The notes under the pieces were generated by a model that worked only from the letters and a program-made list of their open reading frames with translations, did no database searches and was not told where the DNA came from. The position numbers were made by a program, and so were the translations under genes. From CAZVLE01 sp964627855 (lineage in GTDB: Bacteria > Bacillota > Dethiobacteria > DTU022), in the NCBI GenBank assembly GCA_964627855.1, contig CAZVLE010000110.1, forward strand, positions 1 to 23,665: a stretch of DNA of 23,665 nt, written 5' to 3'. Shown piece by piece: positions 5,634 through 13,358 of the stretch; positions within the stretch are counted from its first letter, which is position 1; each line of letters begins with the position of its first letter.

Positions 5634-6527
5634 ATGTTGAGGAAAATGAAACGGATTGTTCGTGGAACACAGCAGATAGACGGAGCCGGAGTTGAATTAA
5701 CCAGGGTAATCGGTAAACCTGATGTATATGATTTTGATCCCTTTTTGATGCTGGATGCATTTGATCATGATGATCCAACCAAGTACACCCGGGGCTTTCC
5801 CTGGCACCCACACCGCGGGATAGAAACAGTCACCTACCTGCTGGAAGGCGAAATTGAACATGGTGACAGCCTGGGAAATAAGGGGGTCATCAATAGCGGT
5901 GACTGCCAATGGATGACTGCCGGCAGCGGTATTATCCACCAGGAAATGCCGCAGGCCAGACCTAAAATGCTAGGGGTTCAACTTTGGGTCAACCTGCCGG
6001 CCAGCCATAAAATGACAGCCCCCCGCTACCGCGATTTTACCAGGGACGACATACCAAAGATCGAGCAGGAAGATAGTATCATCAGGGTAATATCAGGTCA
6101 GTATAACGGCATTTCCGGACCGATGGAAGAGATAACAGTGCAACCCACTTTCCTGGAAGTATCGATTAAACCAGGCAGGGAATTTACCTATGAAACCTTA
6201 ACCGAAAACACCTTATTCATCTATATCCTCAGAGGATCGGCCCTGCTCCCTGCTGACGAAAAATTGAATGTGCCGGCAGGAAGAGCAATCCTTTTCGGGG
6301 AAGGAAAAGAATTGAAGTTGGAAGCCGGCTCCAATGGCCTGCTGATGCTTCTCTTCTCCGGTAAGCGGCTCAATGAGTCAATCGCCTGGGGCGGTCCCAT
6401 CGTAATGAACACGAAGGAAGAGCTAACCCAAGCATTCAAAGAAATCGACGCCGGCACTTTTATCAAGGAACATGCAAAAGACGGCACTATAAAAGGCAAC
6501 AAAGTTCACCATGATTACTACACATAA
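5634..6527 (+). CDS. Pirin-family protein (bicupin, YhaK/quercetinase-like)
   Basis: 297 residues from ATG 5634 with AAGGAGG nine bases upstream; GTG 5631 directly before it is an equally spaced alternative. The N-terminal cupin carries the pirin metal site: PWHPHRGIETVTYLLEGEIE gives His58 and His60, and AGSGIIHQEMP gives His102 and Glu104, the three His and one Glu that bind Fe(II) in pirins. The family hallmarks FDPFLMLDAFDHD and LGVQLWVNLPASHKM are intact. The second cupin (about 170-260, 'LEVSIKPGREFTYE' to 'NGLLMLLFSGKRLNESI-AWGGPIVMNT') is also complete. Some bacterial pirins have quercetin dioxygenase activity, others are redox or stress associated; which applies here cannot be told. 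It is a single gene, ended by a terminator at 6561. Confidence 0.92.
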   Translation: MLRKMKRIVRGTQQIDGAGVELTRVIGKPDVYDFDPFLMLDAFDHDDPTKYTRGFPWHPHRGIETVTYLLEGEIEHGDSLGNKGVINSGDCQWMTAGSGIIHQEMPQARPKMLGVQLWVNLPASHKMTAPRYRDFTRDDIPKIEQEDSIIRVISGQYNGISGPMEEITVQPTFLEVSIKPGREFTYETLTENTLFIYILRGSALLPADEKLNVPAGRAILFGEGKELKLEAGSNGLLMLLFSGKRLNESIAWGGPIVMNTKEELTQAFKEIDAGTFIKEHAKDGTIKGNKVHHDYYT

Positions 6528-6560
6528 AACAATTCCTGGTTTATCAGTAGTTCTAAAAAT

Positions 6561-6587
6561 GAGTGATCCTGGAAGGATTGCTCTTTT
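6561..6587 (+). terminator. Intrinsic terminator after the pirin gene
   Basis: GAGTGATCCT pairs with AGGATTGCTC (10 pairs, two of them G-T) around a GGA loop, followed by TTTT and a second T-rich block. It lies 34 bases after the pirin stop codon and overlaps the -35 region of the next candidate promoter. Confidence 0.7.
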
Positions 6588-6605
6588 CCTATTTTGGGAT
6601 ATAAT
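6578..6605 (+). promoter_or_regulatory. Possible promoter of the DUF2284 gene
   Basis: TTGCTC (6578-6583), 16-bp spacer, perfect TATAAT (6600-6605). The leader to the GTG start would be only about 35 bases. Confidence 0.4.
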
Positions 6606-6646
6606 TATCTTTGTTCCGGCATTTATACTTATCAGCAATAATTTAA

Positions 6647-7246
6647 GTGAGGCATATAATTATAACTGAACCACTGGTTAAAATGGCCCGGCAGGTTAGC
6701 GAAGGGGCCGTTGATGCAGCTGTTATTGCTGCTGACAAAATTGAGATAGAAGATAACCTGGCCAAGGTATGTATAGACCCGGGTTGCCACAATTACGGCG
6801 CCTCACCGGGTTGCCCACCACATGTTGAAGGCCCGGCAGCATTTAGAAGATGGCTCAAATCTTACAAACAGGCTCTCTTTATCAAGATTGATGTTCCCAT
6901 GGATAGCCTGCTTTCTTATGAATATCGTGACATCATGCGCCTGCTACATGAAATGGTAGTGAAAATTGAAACTGCTGTAATTGCTGGTGGCCATACAAAC
7001 TCCCGTGGTTTTGCCGGTGGATCTTGCAAGGAACTATTTTGCTTTAAATATACAGACTGCAATGTTTTAGAAAGAAATAGCGAGTGCCGCAACCCGGGTC
7101 TTTCCCGTCCTTCCATGTCCGGATTCGGGGTTAACGTATCGCGCCTGAAAGATTTGGCAGGCTGGAATAATAGCACCGGTGAAGGAAAAAATAAATCCGA
7201 AGCTTTAAAAATGGGGGCAGTTTACGGACTGATCCTGATCGGTTAG
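6647..7246 (+). CDS. DUF2284 predicted metal-binding protein
   Basis: 199 residues with the cysteine-rich pattern of DUF2284: VCIDPGCHNYGASPGCPPHV supplies Cys42, Cys47 and Cys56, and GGSCKELFCFKYTDCNVLER plus NSECRNP supply Cys127, Cys132, Cys138 and Cys147. 'RPSMSGFGVNVSRLKDLAGW' near the C-terminus is also a family motif. The spacing suggests two Cys clusters, probably an Fe-S or zinc site. No reaction is established for the family, which is found mainly in anaerobes. The start is GTG 6647, because a stop codon directly precedes it; no Shine-Dalgarno is visible, and ATG 6683 is a possible shorter start. The gene ends in TAG followed at once by an in-frame TAA. Confidence 0.83.
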   Translation: MRHIIITEPLVKMARQVSEGAVDAAVIAADKIEIEDNLAKVCIDPGCHNYGASPGCPPHVEGPAAFRRWLKSYKQALFIKIDVPMDSLLSYEYRDIMRLLHEMVVKIETAVIAGGHTNSRGFAGGSCKELFCFKYTDCNVLERNSECRNPGLSRPSMSGFGVNVSRLKDLAGWNNSTGEGKNKSEALKMGAVYGLILIG

Positions 7247-7369
7247 TAAATTTCGTAGCTCTGCATAAGGCAACCGAATCGACTGATCAGACAATTTCCC
7301 AGGAAATAATTTAATGGGGCTGCATTACTTAAAGCAGAATCTTGCTGGAGAGGATATGGTGAATGAATT

Positions 7370-8002
7370 ATGAAAAAGAGCACATCAACAAAATCTAACA
7401 TATACAGGGTGCTTCTGCTCGTGATCATTCTATATGGTTTATATCATTCCTTTTTTGTGCCCATCGAAGTTGATATCCCCCTGCTGCCCTCAATTGCCTA
7501 CTTCACCACGCAAAGCAATATTATGGTAGCCCTGGCCTTGATTTTCTTTCTGTTGCAGAACCAATCAGAAAGCCGATTGAGGACAATTATTCGCGGAGGG
7601 GTTCTCCTCTATATTATGATAACCGGCCTTGTATTTCATGGCTTGCTTGTTCCAAACCTGCCTGAATTCTTCGCCGAAGGAATCCCCTTCAACCAACACA
7701 TCACTCATACCATTGCACCCCTTGGTTTTGCTCTCGACTGGCTGCTCTTCGATGAGAGGAACATGATGCGCTATGGAGATATTAAATACTGGCTTATCTA
7801 TCCCATTCTCTACTGGCTTGTTACAGTAGTCCAGGGTAGATTTAGCGGCTTATATCCCTATTTTTTTATGGATATCGGCGAAATCGGCCTGCTTTCGGCT
7901 CTGCTCTGGCTGCTGGCTCTCTCCGTATTCTTTATTCTCCTAAGCCTGGCTATTGTTCGCCTTGACCACCTCAAGAGCAAGAGGTCAGAAAACCCAGTGT
8001 AA
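7370..8002 (+). CDS. Pr6Pr-family integral membrane protein
   Basis: 210 residues with about six hydrophobic segments (roughly 14-34, 44-62, 73-92, 107-127, 138-156, 168-195). The family motifs are visible: 'LPSIAYFTTQSNIMVALALIF' in helix 2 and HTIAPLGFALDWLLFDERN with the following 'YWLIYPILYWLV' in helices 4 and 5. Pr6Pr proteins are six-helix membrane proteins distantly related to the FAR-17a/AIG1 (FAHFA hydrolase) family. Function in bacteria is not known. A GAGAGGATATGG stretch upstream serves as ribosome binding site. The 3' side carries the tail of a lost methyltransferase gene, so the neighbourhood has been rearranged. Confidence 0.82.
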   Translation: MKKSTSTKSNIYRVLLLVIILYGLYHSFFVPIEVDIPLLPSIAYFTTQSNIMVALALIFFLLQNQSESRLRTIIRGGVLLYIMITGLVFHGLLVPNLPEFFAEGIPFNQHITHTIAPLGFALDWLLFDERNMMRYGDIKYWLIYPILYWLVTVVQGRFSGLYPYFFMDIGEIGLLSALLWLLALSVFFILLSLAIVRLDHLKSKRSENPV

Positions 8003-8167
8003 ATTAACAATCCCTCTTATTTAACTTCAGTTTGCAGGTCCACAGGAGAGATGATCATCTATTCCCCAGATCAAATTGAAGCATTATTAAGTGAAGCCGG
8101 TTTTAGAAAAATCTCTAGCGACCTGGTTGAAGAAAAAAACTGGCTGCGCTGCCTGAGTATAAAATAG
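8003..8167 (+). pseudogene. C-terminal remnant of a class I SAM-dependent methyltransferase
   Basis: The open frame after the Pr6Pr stop encodes STGEMIIYSPDQIEALLSEA then GFRKISSDLVEEKNWLRCLSIK and ends at TAG 8165-8167. 'Y-S-P-D-Q-I-x-x-L-L-x-E-A-G-F' followed by a strand ending in W-x-x-C-x-x-x-K is the usual last helix and strands of small-molecule SAM methyltransferases (Methyltransf_11/25 type). There is no Rossmann motif and no room for one. An ATG at 8051 with AGGAGAG before it could start a 38-residue peptide, but a truncated gene is more likely. Confidence 0.55.
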
Positions 8168-8266
8168 ATTTGACCTTTTAGATGCTGACAGTTAAGATCA
8201 AGATCGAAAAACCTTTGTCAAAAATACATGAAAAAGCATGACTGTTAATTATGAAGAGGTTCCATC

Positions 8267-9343
8267 ATGTTGAAAATGAGCGGCGACTTATCACTGACTA
8301 ACATACTGGAAAAGGCAGCCGATCGTCTTCCCCTGGCTAAAGAGGAAGTAATTTACCTGCTTGACCTGCAAGAAGAAAGTGAAATCGAAAATCTTTTTGA
8401 TACTGCCCGCAGACTGCGCCAAAACTATTTTGGCAACAAGGTTTTTCTGTATGGCTTTATTTACTTTTCCACTTTTTGTCGTAATAATTGCACTTTCTGC
8501 CTCTATCGCCGCTCGAATAACAGCGGTAAAAGATATCGCAAATCACGCGAGGAGATTTTAGATACGGGGCTTCAACTGGCCGAATCGGGCGTTCACCTGC
8601 TGGATCTGACCATGGGTGAAGATCCCCACTTCTTTTCCAACGGCCATTTCGCTGACCTAATCGAGACGGTAGCAGCGGTAAAAGAAAGCTGCCAGTTACC
8701 CTTGATGATCTCACCGGGTGTTGTGCCCAAAGCTGTTTTAGAGGAATTATATAATAGCGGGGTTGACTGGTATGCCTGTTACCAGGAGACGCACAACCGC
8801 GAACTCTATGCCAGGCTCAGGATAAACCAGAGTTATGATGAGCGCCTGGAGCTTAAGGAATATGCCCGTAAGCTGGGCTTTTTAATTGAAGAAGGACTTC
8901 TGGCAGGGCTTGGTGAAACAACTGCAGATCTATACCACTCTTTTCAGGTCATGGACCGGCTTTCAGCCGACCAGGTTAGAGTAATGAGCTTTATTCCCCA
9001 GGAAGGAACACCGCTGAAGAAGTTAAAGATGACTCCCCGCCTGCGGGAAATGCTCATTATTGCCGTCATGCGCCTGCTATTCCCTGACAAACTTATCCCA
9101 GGCTCACTGGATGTTGATGGCATCGCCGGTCTTAAAAGTCGTCTGAATGCAGGAGCCAATGTCATCACTTCCATTATACCGCCACAGAAGGGCTTTCTAG
9201 GAGTATCACAAAGCACTCTAAATATCGATGAAGGCAGCAGAAGTGTTGCCGGTACCATCCCCATACTGGAAGAGTGCGGACTCGAACCGGCGTCAAGGCA
9301 GGGTTACACTTACTGGCTTGATCAGGCAAAAAAGAAACCATAG
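8267..9343 (+). CDS. pylB: 3-methylornithine synthase PylB (radical SAM)
   Basis: 358 residues. PylB rearranges L-lysine to (3R)-3-methyl-D-ornithine, the first step of pyrrolysine biosynthesis. The radical SAM cluster motif is CRNNCTFC (Cys71, Cys75, Cys78) after FIYFSTF. PylB-like rather than HydE- or BioB-like features are YRKSREEI, GVHLLDLTMGEDP, MISPGVV, WYACYQETHNRELY, IEEGLLAGLGET, QVRVMSFIPQEGTP, SLDVDGIAGLKSRLNAGANV and TSIIPPQ. Length agrees with PylB. ATG 8267 is preceded by GAAGAGG. None of pylC, pylD, pylS or a pylT-like tRNA is recognisable in the window; the next gene is a protease and the upstream gene a methyltransferase remnant, so this is an orphan copy. The gene itself ends in TAG, as do three other genes here, so amber is an ordinary stop in this DNA. 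A related radical SAM mutase with another substrate is a possible alternative. Confidence 0.8.
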   Translation: MLKMSGDLSLTNILEKAADRLPLAKEEVIYLLDLQEESEIENLFDTARRLRQNYFGNKVFLYGFIYFSTFCRNNCTFCLYRRSNNSGKRYRKSREEILDTGLQLAESGVHLLDLTMGEDPHFFSNGHFADLIETVAAVKESCQLPLMISPGVVPKAVLEELYNSGVDWYACYQETHNRELYARLRINQSYDERLELKEYARKLGFLIEEGLLAGLGETTADLYHSFQVMDRLSADQVRVMSFIPQEGTPLKKLKMTPRLREMLIIAVMRLLFPDKLIPGSLDVDGIAGLKSRLNAGANVITSIIPPQKGFLGVSQSTLNIDEGSRSVAGTIPILEECGLEPASRQGYTYWLDQAKKKP

Positions 9344-9427
9344 ACAATCAAATATGATAAATTTTGCTTAAGTGCCTTATACAACATAGTTTCCTTAATT
9401 GTAACTGCTCAGCTTTAGTTTAAGCGT

Positions 9428-9476
9428 ACGGCTGTTCCAAGGTGCCCGGGCCACCCATACCCTTAAAGGAAGCCGT
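9428..9476. other. Structured, GC-rich block in the gap 9344-9584
   Basis: ACGGCT (9428-9433) pairs with AGCCGT (9471-9476) and, after a 2-base bulge, TCC (9436-9438) pairs with GGA (9468-9470). Inside, GGTG (9441-9444) and CACC (9452-9455) form a hairpin around CCCGGGC. The block is much richer in GC than the flanks. No known RNA family was recognised, and no promoter could be placed with confidence. Confidence 0.35.
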
Positions 9477-9584
9477 TAGGAAGTACAGGAGAGCAGCCTG
9501 AGCGCGGTGGTTTGTAATAACTGCAGGTAAAAAGGGAAATTAGTTGACAGAGCCTTAACATTATTAATGAGGTGGAAGTTCTTA

Positions 9585-11552
9585 ATGAAAAAATCCGTTA
9601 AAATTGCCATCATTGTTGGCACTGTATTATTACTGCTATTACTAATTGTTATACTTTTTGCCGATGACTCAGAAGAGTTTGAACCTCACATCTTGAAAAG
9701 TGTCGAAGAGGTAATCATAACACCATGGGACGTGGATGCTTCCCTAAACAAGGTTGGCATTAAAAACAAAAAGCCCTATACGATCATGGTATACTTAAAC
9801 GGATCTGACCTGGAAACAGAATATGCCCTGGCAACAGCAGATTTGCTGGAAATGGTGGAATCAGGATTCAACACCGATAATATCCATTTGGTTGTTTTGA
9901 CCGGCGGCTCCCTGGAATGGCATAACGACCTTATACCCAGCGACAACTGTGCAATTATTGAAGTAACAGAAGAACTTAAAGTTGTTGATCAGGTCGGCTT
10001 GCTCAACATGGGCGATTCAGGAACCCTGACCGGCTTTATTGACTTTGCCATGCAGGCTTATCCGGCCGAAAAGTACGGTTTGATCCTATGGAATCATGGT
10101 GGTGGTTCCATTCTCGGTTTCGGGGTAGATGAACATTTTGCCTATGATAACCTTTCCACTCTTGAATTAAGCTATGCCCTCAACAACTCAAAAGCCCTGG
10201 AAGAAAAGTTTGAGTTCATAGGTTTTGATGCCTGCCTGATGGCTACGGTAGAGGTTGCTCATGTAACAAAGGATTACGCCCATTTCCTGATTGCCTCCCA
10301 GGACCTTGAACCTGGCAGTGGCTGGGATTATGGATGGCTGCAAACTCTTGGTGATAACCCTCACTTAAACGGGGCGGAGATAGGCGAAACCATTGTTGAT
10401 ACTTTTACCGACCAGTATACCGGTAGTGACGAAAACTCAACCCTTTCGATCATTGACCTGGATAAAATTGAACCTGTTATTGTATCTATGGGCAAACTGA
10501 TGGAAGCATGCAACATTGATTTATCAGCTGAAACTTTCAGCAGGTTTGCCCAGGCGAGAAACAATACCAGGTCATTCGGCGGCGGCAGCCCCAGAGAAAG
10601 TGGCACGGACATGGTTGATATCGTCGATATGGCTTACAACTTAATGCCATACTACCCAGACGAGTCTTTAGCTCTCATTGAAGCAGTTAATGATGCTGTC
10701 ATCTACTACCAAAACTCTGAAAACGTTGACAGAGCCTTTGGGTTGTCTGCATATTATATCTTTGATAACAAAAAGTTGGCCGAGGATTCCATTCAATATT
10801 ACCAGATCATAGATTTTGATCCATATTACACAACCTATTTGACGAACTTCGGTGCTGAGCTGATCGGCGAACCGCTGTTTATCATTGATTTTGACGAGAT
10901 CTTTCCGGAGTTAAATGAGGATGGCGATATTGAGATCAAGTTAACGGAAGAAGAGCTTGATAATTTACTGGAAATATTTTTTACCTTGTGGGAACCGGTT
11001 TCCGACCTCCCCGACTATTACTACATGCTCGGCATATCGAGTGATGTTGAAGTCAGTGATGACGGAACAATCATTACAGAATTTGATGGCTATTGGCCTG
11101 GTATAAACGGTGAATATGTCTGTCTTTATGAAATCGAAGATGAGGGTGAATCAGGAACCTATGCTATCCCGGCAGAACTGAACGGCCGGGAAGTAGATAT
11201 CATCGTCCTTTTTAACGATCATCATCCTGATGGAAAGATCATAGGGGCAAGGCCATTATTAGAACATACCGAGATGGCCGCCAAAGCCCTGCTGGAAATT
11301 AACCCCGGAGACAGGATCAAATTCCTCTATTACGCTACCCTCTTTGTTGAGCAGGATGATCCTGATCTTGATGAAATGTTTGCCGAAGATCACGAACTCT
11401 GGTATGAAAGCGAAGAGATAATCGTTGAAGATGAACTGGTCCTGGAGCTGCTGGAAGTAGCGCCCGGTGAAATATTTCTCTATGGTTTTCTGCTGGTTGA
11501 TGTTCAGCAGAATGAGTACTTCACCGATTTCATCGAGACTGAATTTTACTAA
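9585..11552 (+). CDS. Clostripain-family (peptidase C11) membrane-anchored cysteine protease
   Basis: 655 residues from ATG 9585, which has GAGGTGG nine bases upstream; a frame from ATG 9567 exists but would overlap that site. MKKSVKIAIIVGTVLLLLLL begins a single N-terminal hydrophobic helix (to about residue 26) that anchors the enzyme or acts as an export signal, with an acidic exterior portion. The caspase-like C11 catalytic domain spans about residues 65-400: KPYTIMVYLNGSDLE strand, GLILWNHGGGSILGF with catalytic His171, and IGFDACLMATVEVA with catalytic Cys217, followed by ASQDLEPGSGWDY. The region from about 420 to 655 is strongly acidic and unassigned. Clostripains cut after basic residues. 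No dedicated substrate is adjacent. A strong bidirectional terminator follows. Confidence 0.9.
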   Translation: MKKSVKIAIIVGTVLLLLLLIVILFADDSEEFEPHILKSVEEVIITPWDVDASLNKVGIKNKKPYTIMVYLNGSDLETEYALATADLLEMVESGFNTDNIHLVVLTGGSLEWHNDLIPSDNCAIIEVTEELKVVDQVGLLNMGDSGTLTGFIDFAMQAYPAEKYGLILWNHGGGSILGFGVDEHFAYDNLSTLELSYALNNSKALEEKFEFIGFDACLMATVEVAHVTKDYAHFLIASQDLEPGSGWDYGWLQTLGDNPHLNGAEIGETIVDTFTDQYTGSDENSTLSIIDLDKIEPVIVSMGKLMEACNIDLSAETFSRFAQARNNTRSFGGGSPRESGTDMVDIVDMAYNLMPYYPDESLALIEAVNDAVIYYQNSENVDRAFGLSAYYIFDNKKLAEDSIQYYQIIDFDPYYTTYLTNFGAELIGEPLFIIDFDEIFPELNEDGDIEIKLTEEELDNLLEIFFTLWEPVSDLPDYYYMLGISSDVEVSDDGTIITEFDGYWPGINGEYVCLYEIEDEGESGTYAIPAELNGREVDIIVLFNDHHPDGKIIGARPLLEHTEMAAKALLEINPGDRIKFLYYATLFVEQDDPDLDEMFAEDHELWYESEEIIVEDELVLELLEVAPGEIFLYGFLLVDVQQNEYFTDFIETEFY

Positions 11553-11617
11553 GCGAAGTAAAGCTCCTGCCGTTATGGCAGTCCTGGGTAATTGCAAAAA
11601 AGGGCTGCGCACAATTT

Positions 11618-11645
11618 AAAAGGCGGATTTATAAATCCGCCTTTT
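11618..11645. terminator. Bidirectional intrinsic terminator
   Basis: AAAA, then GGCGGATTT / AAATCCGCC (perfect 9-bp stem, 2-base loop), then TTTT. It serves both the protease gene from the left and the ThDP-enzyme operon from the right (convergent). It lies 66 bases after the protease stop and 31 bases after the ThDP-enzyme stop. Confidence 0.9.
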
Positions 11646-11675
11646 ATGATGACCTTAAAAACCTGATCAGCTTTG

Positions 11676-13349
11676 CTACTCCATCTTCAAAGACTCCGAG
11701 AAAAATGGGGTAATCAGGCTGGTGACCGAGGGGTCAACCACCACGTTGACACAGGCCGGTTTCCCGGAAGCGAAGGCCCTCTCCAGAGCCGGTATGATCT
11801 CTTCATCTTCGGTCACATATTCACCATGCCCGCCCAGGCCTTCCACCACTTTTTCATAACGGCGCAGGCCCAGCTCGGCACACTGAAGGCGATCTTCTCC
11901 GATTGACATTTTTTGGCCGTGTTTAATCATACCCCAGGCACAGTCGTTGTTGACAACGCAGACCACTGGAATATTGTGGCGAACCATGGTATCAAACTCC
12001 ATGGCGTTAAAGCCAAAAGAACCATCCCCGTTTAAGAGAACTACTTTTTGGTCAGGGTTGGCCAGCTTGGCAGCCATGGCAAAGGGTATTCCGGTCCCAA
12101 GGCAGCCAAAAAGACCGGCAGCCGTACCGATCACTCCAGCCTTACGGCTTGACATAAAACCTGTCAACCCGAAATAAACGGTATCGCCTCCGTCAGCCAG
12201 GTAGAGAGCATCTTTACCCACAAATTCGGCAACCCTGGCAGCCAGCCTCACAGGATGAATCGGATCAGAGGGTGTCTCTCGCAATTGCAACTCGTATTCC
12301 AGCATGGCCCGGCTGTTATCTTTAATGGTTTGCAACCACTGACCATGGTCTTTTTTCTCTACAAGGGGAAGTAGTTCTTCCAGGGTTACAGCTACGTCAC
12401 CAGCGAGTCCCAAATCGGCGGCACGGTTGCGATCCAGTTCACAGGGTTCGACATCAATGCGAATAACCTTGGCCCCCTGGGGTATGATAGCCCCGGACTG
12501 AAGCAGCCAGTTATAACGGAGGCCGGCAGTAACAATGACATCAGCCTGGGGGGTATTGGCCATCAAGCCAATATAGCCACAGTCCCAGATTGAAAGGGGA
12601 TGATCATCGGGAAGTTCGCCCCGCCCGTAATTAAGCAACATGAAGGGCATACCGGTTTTCTCGATGAATTGCTGCAGGGATCTGGCGCTCTTACTTAAGC
12701 CAACACCGGTACCGCCCAGGAAAAGGGGCTGACTGGCGCTGTTGATAATCTCTGCTGCTTTCTGCAGTGATTGCTGATCGGGCCGGAAAGTATAATGGCG
12801 GGGAGCTCGCGAAGGAAAGGAAATTTCACTTTCATCAACCGAAACGTTCAACACATCGGGAGGTAGCTCCAAAAATACAGGTCCCGGCCGTCCCTCGCGA
12901 GCCTTGTGGAAAGCAATGGATAAATACTCGGGGATACGTTTAGCGTCATGGCAAGTTGCCCACCATTTCGTAACTGGTTTAATCATATCAATCTGGTTCA
13001 TTTCCTGCAGGGCACCTCTGAGATCATCACGCACCGCATGTCTGCCGCAGAGCACAACCAGGGGAGTGTTGTCCAGGTGGGCATTAACCAGGCCGGTAAG
13101 ACCGTTTGTGAAACCCGGTCCGGCAGTTAAGAAGCACACGCCAGTCTGCCCGCTATAAATTGACCAGGCCTGGGCGGCCATTACCGCCGCCTGCTCGTGC
13201 CTTACATCGATGGTGCGCACGTCGTACTCCGTGAAGCCGTCCAGTAACGTTTCAATATGGCCTCCGGAAATACCAAATGTGATTTCGACATTTTCAACTT
13301 CCTTGAGATATTTAACTGCCAGGTGTCCGCCTTTAATGCGTGTCATCAT
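11676..13349 (-). CDS. Acetolactate synthase-like ThDP-dependent enzyme
   Basis: 557 residues with the three-domain layout of the acetohydroxyacid synthase/oxalyl-CoA decarboxylase superfamily. The N-terminal Pyr domain has the activating glutamate in TIDVRHEQAAVMAAQA (Glu52) and LTAGPGFTNGLTGLVNA. The central domain covers about 195-340. The C-terminal PP domain has the ThDP/Mg motif from GDGSFGFNAMEFD (441-453) to VVNND (465-469), then AWGMIKHGQ. The exact reaction cannot be fixed: anabolic IlvB normally has a partner small subunit, absent here, and 'NND-AWGM' occurs in several acyl-CoA lyase and decarboxylase branches. AAAGGAGG precedes two adjacent ATG codons (13349 and 13346). The second is better spaced. 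It is the second gene of an operon, 9 bases after the dehydrogenase, pointing to a route that makes or cleaves an alpha-hydroxy ketone. Confidence 0.85.
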   Translation of the reverse strand: MMTRIKGGHLAVKYLKEVENVEITFGISGGHIETLLDGFTEYDVRTIDVRHEQAAVMAAQAWSIYSGQTGVCFLTAGPGFTNGLTGLVNAHLDNTPLVVLCGRHAVRDDLRGALQEMNQIDMIKPVTKWWATCHDAKRIPEYLSIAFHKAREGRPGPVFLELPPDVLNVSVDESEISFPSRAPRHYTFRPDQQSLQKAAEIINSASQPLFLGGTGVGLSKSARSLQQFIEKTGMPFMLLNYGRGELPDDHPLSIWDCGYIGLMANTPQADVIVTAGLRYNWLLQSGAIIPQGAKVIRIDVEPCELDRNRAADLGLAGDVAVTLEELLPLVEKKDHGQWLQTIKDNSRAMLEYELQLRETPSDPIHPVRLAARVAEFVGKDALYLADGGDTVYFGLTGFMSSRKAGVIGTAAGLFGCLGTGIPFAMAAKLANPDQKVVLLNGDGSFGFNAMEFDTMVRHNIPVVCVVNNDCAWGMIKHGQKMSIGEDRLQCAELGLRRYEKVVEGLGGHGEYVTEDEEIIPALERAFASGKPACVNVVVDPSVTSLITPFFSESLKME

Positions 13350-13358
13350 CTTCCTCCT

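Noticed and set aside
9341..9460. Readthrough of the pylB TAG stop as pyrrolysine
   Set aside because: Protein length already fits PylB, a second TAG follows in frame, and the extension has no domain character.
9344..9584. Possible pylT (tRNA-Pyl) after pylB
   Set aside because: No acceptor/anticodon arrangement with CTA anticodon and no CCA-ended cloverleaf could be built; only nested hairpins are seen.
10361..10612. Antisense ORF inside the clostripain-family gene
   Set aside because: A shadow of a well-supported protease coding region, as are the other short antisense ORFs in long genes of this window.
11567..11581. CTGCC-gttat-GGCAG hairpin after the protease gene
   Set aside because: Short stem without a T run; the strong bidirectional terminator 40 bases further on explains termination.
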